A DNA stretch of 64,000 bases from Serripes groenlandicus. Its lineage: Eukaryota > Mollusca > Bivalvia > Cardiida > Cardiidae. Both the position numbers and the translations under genes were made by a program. The stretch covers positions 57,139,385 through 57,203,384 of the forward strand of contig JASEVX010000007.1 of NCBI GenBank assembly GCA_031761405.1. The letters run 5' to 3'. The stretch's first letter is position 1; the number at the start of each line of letters is the position of its first letter. The notes beneath the pieces were generated by a model. It worked only from the letters and a program-made list of their open reading frames with translations, was not told the DNA's origin and did not search any database. This document shows positions 61,301-64,000 of this stretch, piece by piece.

Positions 61301-64000
61301 ATTGGATAATTCGTATCCCTCGTGATTTTATCAACTAATTACAAACTCGTGCAGACGCACTCGTTTGTTATACGATCGTAAATATCACTCGGAAAAGAAT
61401 GTTTTTCTCGAACGTACCTTAGTAAATAAACTAGTTTCTAAACTTGACAAGTTAGAAGTTAATTCGAAATTGAGCTGAATATCAAAATCAGATCTTTTTA
61501 TGACAAGGACAGAACAATGCCCCTTCACTAAATACAGATGATTTTGACCACAACATTTACTTTTATTTATACATTTTGTATTGTTAAAGGACCTGGTTTG
61601 GCGTTTGTTGCATACCCAACGGCAATTAGCATGATGCCCGTTCCGCGCTTATGGGCGGTTCTCTTCTTTTTGATGTTGATGCTTGTCATCCTGGACAGTA
61701 ATGTAAGTAAACATATTTAGACACACGAGTCGTGCTACAGGATCAGTGTAGAGCCTGATCAACATGTCCTTAGGCGGTCTAATGTAGGTCTGCAGGAATT
61801 GTCTATTAGCCACGAAAGCGTTCAAGAACAACTTTATATGAGCCCGACCATGAAACAATGCAAAGTTTTCTAAACAAGATCTACATTACTCAAATGTTAC
61901 TTACAACACCTTGTTAGAAATGTCAATCAACTTGTGTAGAACCTGATAAGCTGTATCAGATGAACAAGGTAAACTAAACCAACACTATTCAGAAATAGGA
62001 ATCACCCTGTGTCTGTCTGATAAAGACACTTAGATAAGTATTTTTTTTTATTAATTATAACGGGTATCTCATTTGCATATTAACGTTATTCATTCCGTAA
62101 AAGGGAAATTATAACGGAATGAATTGCAAACTTGTGGGGTGCACCCCACAAAAAAACATCAAAGGAAATAACCCCACAAATACACTTGTCCACATTTCTT
62201 GTAAGCACTACTCCTCCTAAACGGCTCAATGGATTTGGTTCAAACTTTACATGAAAATTACACATCATATGTAGATATGCATGAAGGAAGATCATACGCC
62301 TCGGATTCTTCCAAGGGGAGATAATTCAACTTAGAGGTTACCTGCGAGGGACTCCTGTGCACATACCTCCATAATTCTTGTAAGCACTACTCCTCCTAAA
62401 CGGCTCAATGGATTTGGTTCAAACTTTACATGAAGGTTACACATCATATGTAGATATGCATGAAGGGAGATCATACGCCTCGGATTCTTCCAAGGGGAGA
62501 TAATTCAAGAATCACCCTGTCTGTCCGTATGTCCACATTTCTTGTAATCACTACTCTCCTAAACGGCTCAATGGATTTGGTTCAAACTTTACATGAAGGT
62601 TACACATCATATGTAGATATGCATGAAGGAATACCATTGTGACATGGTTTTTTTTTGTATTTGAGTGTCTGGATTTGAATTTTAAATACAAATGGTAAAC
62701 AAACATGTCTAACCAAGAACACAATTAAAAATGTAATCAATATTATGTAACATTCGATATTTATTTGATCAGAAAGACATTTGGAATTTCAACAGCAAAG
62801 TAGAAACTTTACCATTGTATCCGATGCTTTGGGAGGGGAGCGGGGGGTATTCTTCAGAGAGCTTTGCTCACAGTATTTCTAGTTTAACTAAGTTTTACGC
62901 CGTTTTCAATATTTATTCAGTTATCAGTTATATACTGCGCCAGAAGACTTATTCATTCTTTATGATTCTCTTGTAAACAAACCAGTTCTTGGCTAGAAAT
63001 GTGCCTTGCCCAAGGGGACTTCACCATGGCCGCTAAGATGGTATCTAACCTCGGAAGCAAGGTTTCTAATTCCACAGGGTAGCCACTCGGCCACGAATGC
63101 GAAGGTTGGTTCTTCTGGAGCACGGCATATATACAGAGGTCTGGATGATGAGAATTAAACTGGTCCTTTTCCAACAATATCTCTCATTATTCAACCAAAC
63201 CGTGTGTTTGGGGTACCCACAACAAAAGTGTAAGGAAATACAAGAAATATGCACCTTTTCTAACGCAAAGTCTTAAAGTATTGATATTTCTTCGTTACTC
63301 CATAAACACGGTGCATTCACGTTGCGTATATCAAAACTATACAGTTTTGTGTCGCCTGCCTGGATAAGATTAAAAATCCTTCATCTGGTTATCACGCTTT
63401 AACTATTTTCATATCTTGGTAGGCGACACATGTGTTCCTTCGATCAATAATGATGCATTTTGGTAGGTCTTTTAAAGGAGAAAATTAAAGAAACTTCAAA
63501 TATCAAGAAGCTGGATTCCAACAAAGCAGGCTGTCCAGTCCATATTCCTGTAATCAAATTCAAACGGGAGATATATATGATCAAAGTTGTGCGATTTACC
63601 ATGTCAAGCTTATCTTTCTATACAATTACGATACTATTAACCAAGCAGTGACGTCATTACAGCCTTTACGCATAAGCAGATAGTATAGATTACTTTGAAG
63701 ATTTGGTAATTCGTGAAGAATGTATGGTTGATCTGTTATGAGAAAAGGTTGCACCTATGAGTCCGTCCTTGCTAAATGGTACATTACTTTTTGGACCGTT
63801 TAGATACTAACATCAGCTTGTAAGAAGCTGATGTCAACTTGTGAAGACACTGCACACCTGTACCTTTTTCGAGCAGACGCTTACCTGTTGTTTCCAAAGT
63901 TGAGTATCCCCGTATAACCGTCTATCTAATTTTCCTCTTCGTTTCAGTTTGGTTTGATCGAAACAATAGTGTGTGCATTAATGGAACAATTCCCAAGAAC
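52010..64000 (+). CDS. SLC6-family transporter gene (nine exons, 3' end outside)
   Basis: Nine exons join in frame (phases 1,1,2,0,0,2,1,0) to give about 420 residues covering the region before TM1 to about TM8. Family hallmarks: [13 protein letters not shown] in TM1, NGGVAFLIP in TM2, a Cys pair in extracellular loop 2 ([12 protein letters not shown]), three N-glycosylation sites there (NES, NET, NKT), [14 protein letters not shown] in TM5, [13 protein letters not shown] in TM6, [10 protein letters not shown] after TM7. SLC6 proteins use sodium gradients, usually with chloride, to bring amino acids or neurotransmitters into cells. The substrate is not decidable here. Usual Na1 and chloride ligands are replaced (see findings). 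The start codon is unclear: either an upstream exon, or ATG at 51979 if the splice at 52009 is not used. Confidence 0.9.
52548..52786 (-). mobile_element. tRNA-derived SINE in intron 1, minus strand
   Basis: The minus-strand head has GGTAACCAGGTAGTAGCGAC ... 'gagtatgaaccccagctcgg', with a tail 'aacagcgttaaacccc' near 52548. Confidence 0.7.
53240..53931 (+). repeat. Intronic tandem repeat made of the next exon's own acceptor and 5' end
   Basis: Units of about 60-71 bp run up to exon 2. The last ones carry TTTCAG|GGACTGGTTATCTGG almost unchanged: acceptor-like sites end at 53720, 53790, 53861 and 53931, 70-71 bp apart, and the last is the real one. Earlier units are more diverged ('gggactgattgacattg'). 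The exon's beginning plus its splice acceptor was duplicated repeatedly. Confidence 0.85.
53932..54084 (+). CDS. SLC6 exon 2 (TM3, start of loop 2)
   Basis: 'ctttgtttcag' acceptor; donor CAGA|gtaaga. 153 bp, phase 1 to 1. It encodes TM3 ([18 protein letters not shown]), with the Tyr region that lines the substrate site in relatives, then [17 protein letters not shown] holding the conserved disulfide pair. Identical or near-identical acceptors upstream could compete for splicing; using the one at 53861 would add 70 bp and break the frame. Confidence 0.9.
55885..56005 (+). CDS. SLC6 exon 3 (extracellular loop 2)
   Basis: 'atcatcattgcag' acceptor; donor TGGAA|gtaagt. 121 bp, phase 1 to 2. Hydrophilic, with three N-x-S/T sites (NES, NET, NKT), and ends SLPAVEFW, which matches the 'P..eFw' region before TM4 in the family. 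Confidence 0.9.
56120..56215. repeat. Palindromic 'gtcccgg' cluster
   Basis: GTCCCGGA recurs four times, and GTCCCGGACGTCCGGGAT is a near-perfect inverted repeat at about 56129-56146. Possibly the end of an unrecognised element. The rest of this intron to 57040 shows no gene. Confidence 0.5.
57045..57246 (-). mobile_element. tRNA-derived SINE in intron 3, minus strand
   Basis: Minus-strand head CGCGATGTCCGAGTGGTTAG ... 'gttcaatccac', then 'ggtggaatgaccttgtgca', and tail 'tgaaaacagcgtgcaacc'. Confidence 0.8.
57506..57638 (+). CDS. SLC6 exon 4 (TM4)
   Basis: 'taactcccttccag' acceptor; donor GGCAAG|gtatgt. 133 bp, phase 2 to 0. It encodes [15 protein letters not shown], then TM4 ([18 protein letters not shown]) and KGVKSLGK, which matches the conserved 'kGvkssGK' loop. 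Confidence 0.9.
57748..57783. repeat. Short inverted repeat
   Basis: TCGGCAGAG and CTCTGCCGA are 9-bp inverted arms around an 18-bp loop in intron 4. Possibly a fragment of a repeat family. Confidence 0.5.
58479..58613 (+). CDS. SLC6 exon 5 (TM5)
   Basis: 'aattgtgtattcag' acceptor; donor TATCAG|gttaaa (a weaker donor). 135 bp, phase 0 to 0. [20 protein letters not shown] is the typical TM5. The following motif is usually LPGA; here it is LDGA. Confidence 0.9.
58694..58886 (+). mobile_element. tRNA-derived SINE in intron 5, plus strand
   Basis: Head GTGGCAGAGTGATTCGCGTT ... 'ggggttcgatcgccgatag', body 'ggaaaaggcacattgcct', tail 'cttgaaaacggtgttta'. Confidence 0.75.
59132..59235 (+). CDS. SLC6 exon 6 (TM6)
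   Basis: 'ataattttatttag' acceptor; donor TTCAC|gtaagc. 104 bp, phase 0 to 2. [20 protein letters not shown] followed by SSHNKFN is TM6. The Gln and Ser (Q-V-F-Y-S) that bind chloride and sodium in relatives are present. SHN replaces the usual SYN. Confidence 0.9.
59940..60035 (+). repeat. Fragment with 'gtccgtcgtc' and 'cccgtagatctacc'
   Basis: A piece like the tails of the Helitron-type repeats at the window's left end ('gtcgtccggcattgtgatg'). It ends shortly before the acceptor of exon 7. No gene. Confidence 0.4.
60059..60186 (+). CDS. SLC6 exon 7 (TM7)
   Basis: 'acttcttttttcag' acceptor; donor CAGCG|gtaaat. 128 bp, phase 2 to 1. [20 protein letters not shown] then [18 protein letters not shown]. 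By alignment the conserved Asn of TM7 is Asp here (AAD) and the Ser four residues later is Ala (FTA). Confidence 0.9.
60581..60790 (+). mobile_element. tRNA-derived SINE in intron 7, plus strand
   Basis: GCGGGTTCGATCCCCGTCCT (B box), 'atggctgccctccttgttgc', 'attacgaccgactggctgat', tail 'gtaagcggcgtaaagta'. The 5' part of the head is truncated or diverged. Confidence 0.8.
60972..61211. mobile_element. MITE family C, copy 3
   Basis: Ends TGAGCCGTTCCACCAGAAAA and TTTTCTCATGAAACGGCTCA with TA on both sides. The interior is in the opposite orientation to the copy at 12293. Confidence 0.85.
61590..61702 (+). CDS. SLC6 exon 8 (loop 4, start of TM8)
   Basis: 'tttgtattgttaaag' acceptor; donor AGTAAT|gtaagt. 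113 bp, phase 1 to 0. It encodes [20 protein letters not shown], a hallmark stretch of the family, then [18 protein letters not shown]. The Asp-Ser of LDS, used for Na2 in relatives, is kept. Confidence 0.9.
62085..62640 (+). repeat. ~175-bp tandem repeat in intron 8, three copies
   Basis: 'cctaaacggctcaatggatt' occurs near 62216, 62394 and 62559, each followed by 'tggttcaaactttacatga' and 'catatgtagatatgcatgaa'. The ORFs here come from the repeat. Confidence 0.85.
62890..63102 (-). mobile_element. tRNA-derived SINE in intron 8, minus strand
   Basis: Minus-strand head CATTCGTGGCCGAGTGGCTA, body 'ggtgaagtccccttgggcaa', tail 'ttgaaaacggcgtaaaac'. Same family as 45625-45826. Confidence 0.8.
63348..63430. 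mobile_element. 83-bp element with inverted ends
   Basis: TGTGTCGCCTGCC and GGTAGGCGACACA are inverted with one mismatch over 13 bp. Size and form suggest a very small MITE. No target duplication identified. Confidence 0.55.
63948..64000 (+). CDS. SLC6 exon 9 (partial, cut by window edge)
   Basis: 'ctcttcgtttcag' acceptor, phase 0. It reads [17 protein letters not shown], matching the family's 'tFg.vE..ital.dqfP' after TM8. It continues past the end of the window. Confidence 0.9.

Overview
This is a stretch of animal nuclear DNA, most likely from a bivalve mollusc. The evidence is the intron-rich gene structure, the large number of tRNA-headed SINEs with 3' tails of the GGCGTTAAAC type, tandem repeats of the 'gacctagtgacctagtttttgaccc' kind, and many small MITEs. 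The species cannot be named from the sequence alone. Most of the window is repeats. Only one gene can be read with confidence.

Layout. 1-6720 is a block of tandem repeats (160/320 bp dimers, a 0.9-kb repeat in four copies, a ~150-bp repeat), several ending in hairpins followed by CTAA like non-autonomous Helitrons. 6720-14370 holds MITEs, SINE fragments, two weakly supported minus-strand exons (7817-7957 and about 8520-8737, a membrane-spanning segment and an acidic cytoplasmic segment) and a helicase-like fragment next to the big element.

14383-38844 is the most striking part: a 24.5-kb inverted structure flanked by the same 9-bp sequence GGAAAAAAC on both sides. Each arm has the order 53-bp satellite, then a GC-rich hairpin-module core, then the satellite in inverse orientation. 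The second arm is the mirror image of the first. All four arm ends carry the same terminal sequence, AGGTGTGTGAAGTTAGCA. A 4.1-kb loop (27084-31204) lies between the arms. I read this as a giant foldback-type DNA transposon, possibly Mutator-related because of the 9-bp duplication. It may be composite: two inverted foldback elements that moved as one unit and carried 4.1 kb of ordinary DNA with them. No transposase is visible in it.

38.9-47 kb is intergenic DNA with MITEs, SINEs and a 109-bp tandem repeat. 47023-51935 is an old 4.9-kb DNA transposon with 27-bp terminal inverted repeats (25/27 matches). It contains a broken minus-strand DDE-type transposase-like gene and a PHD-finger-like ORF interrupted by TGA. 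52010-64000 contains nine plus-strand exons of an SLC6-family (sodium/chloride-dependent neurotransmitter/amino-acid) transporter. All eight splice joins keep the reading frame, and the gene runs off the right edge. Its Na1- and chloride-site residues are altered, and the intron before exon 2 contains tandem copies of that exon's own acceptor and 5' end.
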